NCBI GenBank assembly: GCA_022820505.1
Contig: JAJEFK010000020.1
Span: 1-47,568, forward strand
Direction of reading: 5' to 3'
DNA length: 47,568 bases
Source: Acidimicrobiia bacterium
Lineage (GTDB): Bacteria; Actinomycetota; Acidimicrobiia; Acidimicrobiales; Poriferisodalaceae
Below are positions 24,749 to 33,224 of the stretch, in pieces. Below the pieces are notes generated by a model. It was not told where the DNA came from. It saw nothing but the letters and a program-made list of their open reading frames with translations, and did not search any database. The position numbers and the translations under genes were made by a program. Positions within the stretch are counted from its first letter, which is position 1, and the number at the start of each line of letters is the position of its first letter.

Positions 24749-25068
24749 AGGAACTCGCCGATCTCAGCCAGCAGGGCGCTCTTGGGCTTGGCGCCGACGA
24801 GACGCTTGGCCGGTTCGCCGTCGCGGAACATGATGAGCGTCGGAATGCTCATCACCTGGTAGCGCATGGCCAGGTCGGGACTCTCGTCGACGTTGACCTT
24901 GGCGATGCGGATGTTGTCGTGCTCCGAGGCGATCTCCTCGAGAATGGGGGCGATCATCTTGCACGGTCCGCACCATTCGGCCCAGAAATCCACCAGCACA
25001 GGGCTGTCAGCACTGCCGACGGTCTCGTCGAACGTGCTGTCGTCCAAGGTGGATATACCTTCGGCCAT
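24745..25068 (-). CDS. trxA: thioredoxin
   Basis: This 107-residue thioredoxin has the WCGPC active site near residues 31-35, FWAEW before it, and [12 protein letters not shown] with the cis-proline near 75. It reduces disulfides using electrons from TrxB encoded directly upstream. The start is ATG 25068, preceded by GGAG. Its stop overlaps the CTG from which the cwlM-like gene probably starts. The trxB-trxA-cwlM order is the mycobacterial one. Confidence 0.97.
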   Translation of the reverse strand: MAEGISTLDDSTFDETVGSADSPVLVDFWAEWCGPCKMIAPILEEIASEHDNIRIAKVNVDESPDLAMRYQVMSIPTLIMFRDGEPAKRLVGAKPKSALLAEIGEFL

Positions 25069-25140
25069 CGCTGGCTCCTCATCTCGTGGTTGCCGCGAGG
25101 CTACCGCTGCAGTCTCGTTCGACGGCGGTTGACGGCGCGA

Positions 25141-26142
25141 TCAGTGACCTTGCGCTTCGAGCCAGCGTTCGGCGTCGATGGCCGCTTGGCAGCCTGAGCC
25201 GGCGGCTGTCACTGCTTGGCGGTAGTAATCGTCTTGGACGTCGCCGCAGGCGAAGACGCCTTCGATGTTCGTGCGCGCGCTGCCGGCTTCGGTCACGAGA
25301 TAGCCGTTGGGCTTGCGGTCGAGCCAGTCCGCGAACAGATCAGTGTTCGGTCGATGCCCGATCGCTATGAACAGGCCGGAGATGTCGAGCGGCGAACGCT
25401 GCTTCGTCTGCGTGTCCTCGAGCGTGACGCCTTCGAGGCGCTCGTCGCCCAGGATTTCGACCACCTGCCGGTTCCAGAGGAACTCGATCCGCTCGTTGGC
25501 GAAGGCCCGATCCTGCATGATCTTCGAAGCGCGCAACTCGTCGCGTCGATGCACCACGTACACCTTTGCTGCGAAACGCGTCAGGAAGGTGGCCTCTTCG
25601 AGGGCGCTGTCGCCGCCGCCCACCACCGCGATTTCCTGACCCCGGAAGAAGAAACCGTCGCAGGTGGCACAAGTGGACACGCCGTGACCGATGAGACGCT
25701 CCTCATGGGGCAGCTCGAGCAGCAAGCTCTGCGCACCGGTCGACACGATCACCGTGCGCCCGCGGTAGCAGGTATCCCCCACCCATACTGAGAACGGTTG
25801 TTCTCCAAAATCGACCTTGGTGGCCTTCGCGGTGAGGAATTCGGCACCGAAGCGTTCGGCTTGAGCCCGGAAGCTGGCCATCAAGTCAGGACCCAGGACG
25901 CCGTCGGGAAATCCGGGATAGTTCTCGACATCGGTAGTCAGCATGAGCTGTCCACCGGGCTGGTCGCTGGTGGAAGACGGCTCGCCCTCGATCACGAGCG
26001 GCCGCAAGCTGGCCCGTGCGGTGTAGATGGCAGCGGTGAGGCCAGCCGGGCCGCTTCCGACGATGATGACGTCGCGTGGAGCGGCGTCAGCAGGCTCGGC
26101 GTCGTGCGCAGCGGCGGCAGGAGACCCGGCGCTGCCGCTCAT
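25141..26142 (-). CDS. trxB: thioredoxin-disulfide reductase
   Basis: TrxB transfers electrons from NADPH through FAD to thioredoxin. The 333-residue product has the FAD motif VGSGPAGLTAAIYTARA, GGQLMLTTDVENYPGFP, the redox pair in STCATCDGFFF, the NADPH motif VVGGGDSALEEA, and GVFACGDVQDDYYRQAVTAAG. I chose ATG 26142 because GAGGAG precedes it and because it overlaps the upstream gene's stop in ATGA. An alanine-rich extension of about 25 residues precedes the FAD domain. It lies 72 bases upstream of trxA. Confidence 0.97.
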   Translation of the reverse strand: MSGSAGSPAAAAHDAEPADAAPRDVIIVGSGPAGLTAAIYTARASLRPLVIEGEPSSTSDQPGGQLMLTTDVENYPGFPDGVLGPDLMASFRAQAERFGAEFLTAKATKVDFGEQPFSVWVGDTCYRGRTVIVSTGAQSLLLELPHEERLIGHGVSTCATCDGFFFRGQEIAVVGGGDSALEEATFLTRFAAKVYVVHRRDELRASKIMQDRAFANERIEFLWNRQVVEILGDERLEGVTLEDTQTKQRSPLDISGLFIAIGHRPNTDLFADWLDRKPNGYLVTEAGSARTNIEGVFACGDVQDDYYRQAVTAAGSGCQAAIDAERWLEAQGH

Positions 26143-26468
26143 GTTCTCCTCGCCGCGCGCGGTCGCCGCTTGGACCACGCCAATGCTCCGGCACCGCCGA
26201 ATGCGCCGCCGGCGATCAGGTGCGCAGACCACACGTCGCCCGGCACCGCGATATCGAGTGCCCTGATCGCTGCAATGGCCACCAGCACCACGACACCGAC
26301 CGCCGCGGTGAGAATAACCAGGCCGTACACCAGTGCTCGCGCGGCTGTGATCAGCGGTCCGCTCGTCCGGGAGCGCACGGCGTCGACGGCATCGGCAAAC
26401 CGAGCGACGGCCGCGTCGATGCTGTCGTCGGGCGTTTCGCGAGAGTCCGTCTCCCGCTTGAAGATCAT
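26139..26468 (-). CDS. small two-helix membrane protein, unknown function
   Basis: The 109-residue product starts IFKRETDSRETPDD. It has an amphipathic segment (AAVARFADAVDAVRSR), two hydrophobic helices (ALVYGLVILTAAVGVVVLVAIAAIRAL and SAHLIAGGAFGGAGALAW) and a basic tail. The longer open frame to 26588 reads through dispersed repeats, so I take ATG 26468. Its stop overlaps the trxB start, implying coupling. In mycobacteria a sigma-factor gene (sigM) occupies roughly this place before trxB; here only this small protein is present. No family is recognised. Confidence 0.6.
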   Translation of the reverse strand: MIFKRETDSRETPDDSIDAAVARFADAVDAVRSRTSGPLITAARALVYGLVILTAAVGVVVLVAIAAIRALDIAVPGDVWSAHLIAGGAFGGAGALAWSKRRPRAARRT

Positions 26469-26480
26469 CGGCGGAAGCCT

Positions 26481-26547
26481 AGAGGCTGAGCCAGAGGCGA
26501 AGCCGTGGCCCGAGCGGCCCGTGAGCGCCAGCGAACAAGAGCGGGAG
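26481..26547 (+). repeat. dispersed 67-bp repeat, copy A
   Basis: This copy begins AGAGGCTGAGCC, has the core GCGAAGCCGTGGCCCGAGCG (26498-26517) and ends GAACAAGAGCGGGAG. It is nearly identical over its whole length to copy C at 34871-34937 and is followed directly by a diverged copy B. It lies in the gap between the pseudokinase gene and the small membrane protein gene. Confidence 0.85.
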
Positions 26548-26617
26548 GCACAGGGCGAAGCCGTGGCCCGGGCGGCCCGTGAGCCCAATCACATGGGCAT
26601 GGGGAACAAGAGCGGAG
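26548..26617 (+). repeat. dispersed repeat, diverged copy B
   Basis: Directly after copy A, GGGCGAAGCCGTGGCCCGGG and GCGGCCCGTGAGC recur, then a diverged patch, then GAACAAGAGCGGAG. With copy A it forms a tandem pair in the 169-base gap upstream of the small membrane protein gene. Confidence 0.75.
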
Positions 26618-26637
26618 AAGGACGTGTTGAGTCGCTA

Positions 26638-28143
26638 TCAGGGCGTGACGGCGTCGGTGCTGGGCGGTGCTTCGGCTCCGCGGATCGTGGTGGCGACTTC
26701 GATCCGGGAAACCGTGACCCGATGCCCGCCGTTGGCCAGCTCGTCACCGAGATCGGTGATCCATACGAGCAGGGCAGCAGCCTCGGCAGCGGGCACATCC
26801 AGCGTTGTGGAACCGGTGATGTCCTGGGCTGTCGCCACCGGGCTTCCCCAGTCGATCAAGGTGCGATTGCGCTCGCTCGATGCGTACAGCTCGAAGGACC
26901 ACCCGACAGTAGGGGAATCGATCAACAGGCGCTCTACCGAGTGCGGCTCATCGCCGTACAGCACGACGATCAGCCCGACACCGTCCTTGAGCCCGCCGAA
27001 GTCCCGGGTGTTGTAGCGCGCGGTGCTCCAGCCGGTGCTCGGATCGCCGTCGTTGATGAAGATGAGTCGTTCGGGATGCTCGATCCGGTCGTCGCCTGCC
27101 GGATCGAAGTCGGTGATGGATTCCAGCAGGATCGGTGCTCGACGAACTTGAGTCGTCGTCGGTGCTGGCGGGACGGTCGGCGCCGTCTGCGGCGCGGCGG
27201 TCACCGTGGTCGCGGCCGCAGTTGCCGACGGCACCACCGTGACGACTGGCTGCGTGCCAGCGGCTGGGGCCGCGGTCACGGGGGGCGGCGATGTTTCCGT
27301 GGGGGGTTCGGACGGCTGCCCGATGACCAACGCAACCCCGACGAGCGTGGCGGCTGCTGCCACGAGGATGCCGACCGGTGCAAGCCAGTGCCGCTCTGCC
27401 TGCCACACCGACCTGCGATCGGCGCCTGCGTTGTCGGTTGCCGGCATCTCCTCCACGACCGACCGCAGTGCGAGCAGCATCGACGGGACATCGGGCCATG
27501 GATCCGACGCACTGATAGCCCGTGCCAGCACCGGGGCCACGACATCGGGCACGACTGGGTCGAGTTCCCAGGTGCCATCCGGTCGCCGCTGAGGTGCCGC
27601 CCCGACGATGAGTCGGTGCGCGAGCACAGCGATCGAAGCCAGATCAGCGCGCCGTGTCGCGGGAATGGTGACGGCATCATCGGTAGGCGGGCCGTTGAGA
27701 ATGACCCATCCCACCTCGGCGCGCCACCCGATGTATTCGGCGTCGACGCCGCCGTGGGCGAAGCCTGCGCTGTGCAGGACGGCCAGCGCTTCGGTCACCG
27801 CGATGACAACGCGGATCGCTTCGGCCGCTGCCAGACGCCTGGTGTCACCGTTGGGTGCCGCGAGCTCGTCAGAGAGCATCCTCGTGGGCAGTTGCTCGGT
27901 GACGATCGCAAAATGGTCTGCCTCGTCGTAGGTGTCGAGGATGTGCAGCAAACCGTGGTGCTCCACCCGCGCCAGTGCTTTGGCCTGCAGGCGCAGGCGG
28001 TGACCTATCTCGCTGTCGGCAGTTGCCCGGCGGATCGTGACCGGTCGATTGAGCGTGCGATCCAAGCCGGACCACGTCTCGACGGCGCCCGGCTGCAGCA
28101 GTTCGTGCCGCTCGTACCGTTCGTTGGAGCCGGTGTCGGTCAC
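26638..28143 (-). CDS. membrane pseudokinase with extracellular beta-sandwich domain (MviN C-terminal-like)
   Basis: The 501-residue protein has a kinase-like domain (about 10-235), one transmembrane helix (about 254-275), a Thr/Pro/Ala-rich linker (about 278-340) and a C-terminal domain resembling the discoidin-like domain of mycobacterial MviN. The kinase is degenerate: VAIK reads VTIR (Arg38), HRD reads HGG (130-132) and no DFG is visible. In mycobacteria this pseudokinase is fused to MurJ and, when phosphorylated, binds FhaA. Here it is a separate gene, two genes downstream of murJ. GTG 28143 overlaps the degV stop. Confidence 0.8.
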   Translation of the reverse strand: MTDTGSNERYERHELLQPGAVETWSGLDRTLNRPVTIRRATADSEIGHRLRLQAKALARVEHHGLLHILDTYDEADHFAIVTEQLPTRMLSDELAAPNGDTRRLAAAEAIRVVIAVTEALAVLHSAGFAHGGVDAEYIGWRAEVGWVILNGPPTDDAVTIPATRRADLASIAVLAHRLIVGAAPQRRPDGTWELDPVVPDVVAPVLARAISASDPWPDVPSMLLALRSVVEEMPATDNAGADRRSVWQAERHWLAPVGILVAAAATLVGVALVIGQPSEPPTETSPPPVTAAPAAGTQPVVTVVPSATAAATTVTAAPQTAPTVPPAPTTTQVRRAPILLESITDFDPAGDDRIEHPERLIFINDGDPSTGWSTARYNTRDFGGLKDGVGLIVVLYGDEPHSVERLLIDSPTVGWSFELYASSERNRTLIDWGSPVATAQDITGSTTLDVPAAEAAALLVWITDLGDELANGGHRVTVSRIEVATTIRGAEAPPSTDAVTP

Positions 28144-28991
28144 TCCTTCGTAACGAAGACCACGCCGATGGTGCCGACACCTGCGTGCGCTCCGACGACC
28201 GGACCGATCAGCATCACCCTGGGCTCCGGGTCGGTGAGCGGCGCGATCCGTGCCACAAAATCGTCGACATCGTCACAGTCCGCATGCATCACCGCGATCT
28301 GCGAGATATTGGGACCTTCTGCGGCCACGAGGTCGACCAGGTGCACGAGTGCTCGAGTGCGTGTTCGCTGCTTGCCTGCCGGCTCGACGCGGCCGTCGGT
28401 GACCGTGATCAAGGGCTTGATCGACAGGACCGAGCCGAGCAGCGATTGCGCAGCGCCGATGCGGCCGCCCTTGCGCAGGTTCTCCAACGTGTCCAGGGCG
28501 GCGTGAACGCGGACCCGCTGCGCCGAGGTCCGTGTGGCATCGGCAATCTGCGACCCGTCGGCACCGGCGGCGGCAAGTTCGGCGGCAGCGATGACCAGCA
28601 GCCCGAGACCGGCGCTGACCGTTCGGCTGTCCACCACATGACAGGTGAGCCCGTTCGGGGCCTCTGACGCCGCTTGTTGCGCGGCTTCGATCGTTGCAGA
28701 GAGATCCCCGCTCAGGGTGATCACGACGACGTCGCTCGCGCCGGCGTCTGCGGCGCGCTGGTATGCCTCGGCGAAGGCACCGGGGGAGGGCGCGGCGGTG
28801 GACGGAAGCTCGTCGCTGGTCCGGCAGCGCTTCCAGAAGTCAGCCGTGGTGAGCTCGACGCGATCGGTGAACGACTGCATGCCGAACCGGATCTCCAACG
28901 GAACCACCGTGATGCCAAGGCCGGTAGCGACCTCTTCGCTGAGATCGCAGGAACTGTCGGTGATGATGTGCACTGGGGCTTGCGCTGTCAT
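28140..28991 (-). CDS. DegV family fatty-acid-binding protein
   Basis: The 283-residue protein has the DegV/FakB fold: HIITDSSCDLSEEVA at the N-terminus, VVPLEI, a STAAPSPGAF loop near residues 64-73 and VVVITLSGDLSATIEAA with the lipid-contacting serine region. VVDSRTVSAGLGLLV, LENLRKGGRIGAAQSLLGSVLSIKPLI (read as two motifs) and GPVVGAHAGVGTIGVVF follow. Such proteins bind fatty acids and may present them to a kinase. It lies between murJ and the pseudokinase and overlaps the latter by four bases, which suggests a shared membrane-lipid context. Confidence 0.93.
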   Translation of the reverse strand: MTAQAPVHIITDSSCDLSEEVATGLGITVVPLEIRFGMQSFTDRVELTTADFWKRCRTSDELPSTAAPSPGAFAEAYQRAADAGASDVVVITLSGDLSATIEAAQQAASEAPNGLTCHVVDSRTVSAGLGLLVIAAAELAAAGADGSQIADATRTSAQRVRVHAALDTLENLRKGGRIGAAQSLLGSVLSIKPLITVTDGRVEPAGKQRTRTRALVHLVDLVAAEGPNISQIAVMHADCDDVDDFVARIAPLTDPEPRVMLIGPVVGAHAGVGTIGVVFVTKE

Positions 28992-28997
28992 TTCGGC

Positions 28998-30764
28998 TCA
29001 GCCTCCTTGGTTGTCGTCGGTGGGGGACTGGTCAGCGTCGGCATCGTGGGCGTCGTGCGTGCGTTGCGCACGCGTCGGCGCCACACGGGACAGTTGCGAA
29101 GTTAGTGCTCGGGCCACGGGCAGCCGGAGCGCCAGGCCGCAGCCGAGGTGAACTCCCGCCATGGTCACGCCGGCAACCGCGACTCGCAGCACGGCAGGCA
29201 CCGGTGCCAGCACGAGCGTGACCCCCAGACCGACAACGAACGTCACGACCGCCGGCACCAGGTGACGCGTTATCGCGCCCCCGAACAGTCGCTCCTTCGG
29301 CCAGTCGGCCAGGGTTGTCATGCCGGCCCTGGCGGAGCGCCGTTGCATGACCGCTCGACGCAGCAAGCCCAGTTCGACCCAGGCGCCCACCGCCGCACCG
29401 AGCGCCAGACCTACTGCGCCCAGGCGGGCCGGCAGCGCGGGATCTGAGCGGATCCCCGCATCCAGCAGCGACCAGGTGGACTCCAGCGAGAACAGGTCGA
29501 TGTCGCCGAATCCGGTGAGTGCGCCCTCGAGCACGAGCACCCGGTCCAGCGGCAGCATCAGTGCCGCGCCGACCGCCAGCGAGACAGCCAGCCGGATGGC
29601 TGCGATGGTGGCTGCCGTGCGCGTGTCGCGTGCGGCGAACAGGACGTTCTGGCACAGCCTCGACGCCACGAGCGGCACCAATCCGAGCGAATAGGCGCCC
29701 AGCACGAGGGCGATCAGGGTGATGTCGTCGTCTGCGATCGCCGTGCGCAGCCCGGCGAGATTGAACACCGAATCGGTGAGCGGGCCGCCGGCCGCGAAGT
29801 AGACCGCCACCACGCCGGAGACGCCGAAGGCAGTCGCGCACAGCCGGGCGGACGTGCGCTCGGCGATCGTGGCGGGCTCGCGGGTCCGGCTCAGCTCGGT
29901 CAGCTCGGCGGCGGCGATGCTGGTGCCGATCAGGCTCAGCGGCAGCAGGTACAGCGTCTGCGCGGCGGCCATCGCTGCTGCGGCTCCCACGCTGAGCAGC
30001 GATGCCAGCGCGAGATCCAAGAAGGCGGAGATCTGCAGTACCCCGCGACCGGCCACCGCAGGCCCGAACCGCTTGATGACCCCGGCTGCTTGCCGCTCCC
30101 GCCAACCGAAGTTCAGGGTGATCCGCGGGTCTGCCCGCCAGACACCCCGCAACTGCACGAGCACCTGGGCTGCTGCGCCCGCAGTCACGCCCCAGGCCAA
30201 TGCCGTGGCGCGGTCGGCGCCCGCCACGCCCCATGCGAGCACGCCGACCAGCACGGCGATCTGGGTCGCATTCCACACCACTGGCGCCACGTAGGAGAGG
30301 AAGAAGCGACGGTGGCTGTTGAGCACTCCCAGGCACCATGCGCTCAGCACCGCCAGCGCCGTGCCGCACACCGTGATGCGCACGAGCGTGACCGTGAGCT
30401 CGAAGCGCTCGCCCACAAATCCCCAGGCGATGAGTCGCACCAAGGGTCGCGCGGCAAAGATGCTGATCAGCGCAGCGCTCGCGGTGACTGCGACCAGGAA
30501 CGTGGCAATGGCGCCGGCCAACCGCCCCGCTGCGCGCTCATCGCGCTCGGTCAGCGAGCTGTAGGCGGGAACGAAGGCTCCCGACAGGGCACCTTCGCCG
30601 AGCAGGTTCTGGAGGAAGTTCGGGATGCGCATCGCGGCGGCGAACGCATCGCCGATGGTGCCGATCCCGAGAACGTTGGTGACGAGCGCTGTGCGAACGA
30701 GACCTGACAGGCGTGAGGCGCCGATGCCGGCTGCTGCCGCTGCGGCGCCCTGCTGTCGGCGCAT
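28998..30764 (-). CDS. murJ: lipid II flippase MurJ/MviN
   Basis: MurJ moves lipid II across the membrane for peptidoglycan synthesis. The 588-residue protein has about 14 hydrophobic segments and begins with the family pattern SRLSGLVRTALVTNVLGIG, then GDAFAAAMRIPNFLQNLLGEGALSGAFVPAY (read as two motifs). It ends soon after the last helix and lacks the cytoplasmic pseudokinase tail found in mycobacterial MviN; that domain is a separate gene two positions downstream. The start is ATG 30764. It is followed after 6 bases by degV. Confidence 0.95.
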   Translation of the reverse strand: MRRQQGAAAAAAGIGASRLSGLVRTALVTNVLGIGTIGDAFAAAMRIPNFLQNLLGEGALSGAFVPAYSSLTERDERAAGRLAGAIATFLVAVTASAALISIFAARPLVRLIAWGFVGERFELTVTLVRITVCGTALAVLSAWCLGVLNSHRRFFLSYVAPVVWNATQIAVLVGVLAWGVAGADRATALAWGVTAGAAAQVLVQLRGVWRADPRITLNFGWRERQAAGVIKRFGPAVAGRGVLQISAFLDLALASLLSVGAAAAMAAAQTLYLLPLSLIGTSIAAAELTELSRTREPATIAERTSARLCATAFGVSGVVAVYFAAGGPLTDSVFNLAGLRTAIADDDITLIALVLGAYSLGLVPLVASRLCQNVLFAARDTRTAATIAAIRLAVSLAVGAALMLPLDRVLVLEGALTGFGDIDLFSLESTWSLLDAGIRSDPALPARLGAVGLALGAAVGAWVELGLLRRAVMQRRSARAGMTTLADWPKERLFGGAITRHLVPAVVTFVVGLGVTLVLAPVPAVLRVAVAGVTMAGVHLGCGLALRLPVARALTSQLSRVAPTRAQRTHDAHDADADQSPTDDNQGG

Positions 30765-30787
30765 GGTGGCGCCCGATTGCTGCTCGC

Positions 30788-31270
30788 TCAGCCGGCGAGC
30801 CGCAATTCCACTTGCTCGCGGGCCTCGTCCTCGGTGACGTCCATGCTGATGGACAGTTCCGAGACGAGAATCTGCCGCGACTTCTCCAGCATCGACTTCT
30901 CGCCGGCCGAGAGACCCTTGGCGTTCTCGCGCAATGCGAGGTTCCGGACCACTTCGGCGACTTGGTAGATGTCGCCGGACTTCAGCTTCTCCTGGTGATT
31001 CTTGAAGCGCCGGCTCCAGTTGGCCGGTTCGCGGACATCCTTCTTGGCGAGCAGCTCGAAGAGATCCTCGACGTCATCGGTGTCGATCGGCGGTCGCATG
31101 CCGACCTCGTCGACCATGTCGGCGGGCACCTTGACCGTCAGTTCACCGTGCGCCGTCTTCAGCACCAGGTACTCACGGACTTCGCCGAATTCGTCTCGCT
31201 CCTCGCGGGCCATGATCTCCGCAGCACCGTGGTGGGGGTAGATCACGCGGTCGCCAAGCTGAAACTTCAT
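30788..31270 (-). CDS. carD: CarD family transcriptional regulator
   Basis: CarD binds the RNA polymerase beta subunit and stabilises open complexes, notably at rRNA promoters. The 160-residue product starts KFQLGDRVIYPHHGAAEI, the Tudor-like RNAP-interaction domain. A helical DNA-binding domain follows with WSRRFKNHQEKLKSGDIYQVAEVVRNL (read as two motifs), KGLSAGEKSMLEKSRQIL and SELSISMDV. I chose ATG 31270 rather than GTG 31276 because AGGTG lies just upstream. It precedes murJ in the same direction but with a 23-base gap. Confidence 0.95.
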   Translation of the reverse strand: MKFQLGDRVIYPHHGAAEIMAREERDEFGEVREYLVLKTAHGELTVKVPADMVDEVGMRPPIDTDDVEDLFELLAKKDVREPANWSRRFKNHQEKLKSGDIYQVAEVVRNLALRENAKGLSAGEKSMLEKSRQILVSELSISMDVTEDEAREQVELRLAG

Positions 31271-31368
31271 CGTCACCTGCTGAATTCATCGATCAGGATT
31301 CACCGGAGGATGCCAGAAACTCTCACTGCTGCCACCGGGCCGCTGCAGCCGCGGCGGCAGGCGCCAGG

Positions 31369-31773
31369 TCAGCCGGCGCCGAGCGGGTACTTCCGGATGA
31401 GGTGATTCCAGCCGCACTCCGGGCACACCTCCAGCTCGTAGGCCATGAAGTTGCCGTTGCGCTGGGCGACACGCTGGAGTTCTGCGTCGGAGAGCACGCA
31501 TTTGCCCCCGCTGCCCATGCGCGGGCCGAAGACGTAGCCGACGATGCGCAGGTCGCCGTCAGGGCACAGCGGGCAGCGTCGGCCGAGCGGCGGGGCGGCA
31601 TTGCGAGCGGCTCGCAGCAGATCGGGGTGGGCATCGCACGCCTCGGCACGTGACACCACACCCGCTTCCACATCCGCGAGCAGACGCCGTCGCCGGAGCC
31701 GGTAGTCGACCGATCCGGGAACAGCCGGGGCGGGTTCGGGTGCGATGCGAGGCTGGAGCGCCACGCGGCTCAC
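31369..31773 (-). CDS. DUF5318 family zinc-ribbon-like protein
   Basis: The 134-residue product has VDYRLRRRRLLADVEAG and RAEACDAHPDLLRAARN, a first cysteine pair CPLCPDGDLRIVGYVFG, and a second pair CPECGWNHLIRKYPLG at the C-terminus. This matches the actinobacterial DUF5318 family, probably a zinc ribbon. In mycobacteria it precedes ponA1, and here it lies near the degenerate PBP at the same syntenic spot. Its start is uncertain: GTG 31773 is my choice, with TTG 31791 and GTG 31764 in frame. The 31277-31368 gap shows nothing notable. Confidence 0.85.
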   Translation of the reverse strand: MSRVALQPRIAPEPAPAVPGSVDYRLRRRRLLADVEAGVVSRAEACDAHPDLLRAARNAAPPLGRRCPLCPDGDLRIVGYVFGPRMGSGGKCVLSDAELQRVAQRNGNFMAYELEVCPECGWNHLIRKYPLGAG

Positions 31774-31803
31774 GCTAGTGCCCGGGCGCAAATGCCCTCG
31801 GCC

Positions 31804-33144
31804 CTAGTGCTCGCGGCTCTGGTGCCAGGCTGTGAGCAGCCCGCAGGCCTCTTCGGCATCCACCGGGCCGTGCTCGACCTGCTGGATACGCAGCCATTCG
31901 AGAGCTTCGCCGACTGCCGGGCCTGAGGTTCCGAGCAGCTCCATGACGCGACGACCGTCGATCGGCAGACGTCGAAGGCCCGCACCTTCGTCCGCTCGAA
32001 CCTCGGCCAGCCATGAGGCGAATGGCTCGTGGACGGCCCGACCCCACCCAGCCAAGCTGGCGACTGCCGCGTCCAGCTCCGGCTCGTGATCAACGACCAG
32101 CTGTCGTGCGATCCGTCGCGCAGCCGCGTGGTCGGCTCCGACTGCTGCCCCTGCAGCTGTGGCGCCAGCCTCGAGTGCCCGGGTCGCGCGGAGGATCGCT
32201 GCAACTTTCCTGCGGGTTGCGTTGTCGCAGCGCAACGCAGACAGGCACCTGGTTGCAGCGGCTTCGTCGCACACGGGTCCGAGCAGGATGGCCCAGCGGT
32301 GGGCGACGAGGTCGCCGAGATGAGCAACGTCGTCCAGCGCGGCAGCCGGCACTGCGGCGTCGGCATGCCGCCATGGCGGCAGGAGGTCTCCCAGCAGGCC
32401 CGTGTCGTCCAAGAAGCGGAGGCCGGCGGCGGGCTGAGGCAGTTCGAGCAGCTTCGTGAGCTCGGCCTCGATGCGTTCGCGTGACACGATGGCCAACCGC
32501 GGGCGCGAGCTGTGCACCGCCGCGACGAGTTCCGGCGTGGCGATGAGCGACAGCTGCGCGCTGAACCGGGCCGCCCGCAGCATCCGCAGCGGGTCATCGG
32601 CGAACAAGCCCTCTGGCGGCGATGGCGTGCGCAGGACACCGTCCGCGAGATCCGTCAAGCCGTCGAACGGGTCGAGCAGCGACCAATCGGGGAGTTCGAT
32701 CGCCATGGCATTGACGGTGAAGTCGCGCCGGCTCAGATCCGTCGCGACATCGTCGGAGAAACGCACGTGCGGCTTGCGCGAGCCGCTGTCGTAGGCCTCT
32801 GCCCGATGGGTAGTGATCTCCACGGTCGTGCTGCCGCGGCGCGCGCCGATGGTGCCGAAACGCTTTCCCTGATCCCAGACGGTGTCTGCCCAGCCGGCGG
32901 CGAGCTCCGCTATCCGATCCGGGACGGCGTCGGTGGTGATGTCGATGTCGCCGGTCAGACCATGACCGAGCAGCGCGTCGCGGACGAGTCCGCCGACGAG
33001 AAAGAACCGATGTCCCGCGCCGGCGAATGCTGCCGCCAGCGGTTCGATTCGTTCCAGGAGCTCTCGCCGGTCATCGTCGCTCAGCACCTGTGCGCCCGGC
33101 TGCGGCCCCCGAGCCGGGGTCGATCCCGCGGGGTTCGATGTCAC
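31804..33144 (-). CDS. cca: CCA tRNA nucleotidyltransferase
   Basis: This enzyme adds or repairs the 3' CCA of tRNAs, needed here because tRNA-Ile lacks an encoded CCA. The 446-residue product has the nucleotidyltransferase motif FLVGGLVRDALLGHGLTGDIDI (read as two motifs, GGLVRD and DID), RRDFTVNAMAIEL, LLDPFDGLTDLADG, DDPLRMLRAARFSAQL and a C-terminal HD-like helical region with LHRW-type spacing reduced to VAHRWAILLG. The start is GTG 33144. A long upstream frame extends further but overlaps the divergent PBP gene and is not family sequence. Confidence 0.93.
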   Translation of the reverse strand: MTSNPAGSTPARGPQPGAQVLSDDDRRELLERIEPLAAAFAGAGHRFFLVGGLVRDALLGHGLTGDIDITTDAVPDRIAELAAGWADTVWDQGKRFGTIGARRGSTTVEITTHRAEAYDSGSRKPHVRFSDDVATDLSRRDFTVNAMAIELPDWSLLDPFDGLTDLADGVLRTPSPPEGLFADDPLRMLRAARFSAQLSLIATPELVAAVHSSRPRLAIVSRERIEAELTKLLELPQPAAGLRFLDDTGLLGDLLPPWRHADAAVPAAALDDVAHLGDLVAHRWAILLGPVCDEAAATRCLSALRCDNATRRKVAAILRATRALEAGATAAGAAVGADHAAARRIARQLVVDHEPELDAAVASLAGWGRAVHEPFASWLAEVRADEGAGLRRLPIDGRRVMELLGTSGPAVGEALEWLRIQQVEHGPVDAEEACGLLTAWHQSREH

Positions 33145-33224
33145 TGCGTCGAGCGTACAAATCGGTCGGCCACCGCCGAGTCCCGGGCCCGAGCGGCCAG
33201 CGAATTCGCGGTACCCTGCGCCGG

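Noticed and set aside
25798..28506. Open frame of 902 codons on the plus strand
   Set aside because: It runs antisense through trxB, the pseudokinase and degV, crosses their boundaries and has no recognisable domain. It is a high-G+C shadow frame.
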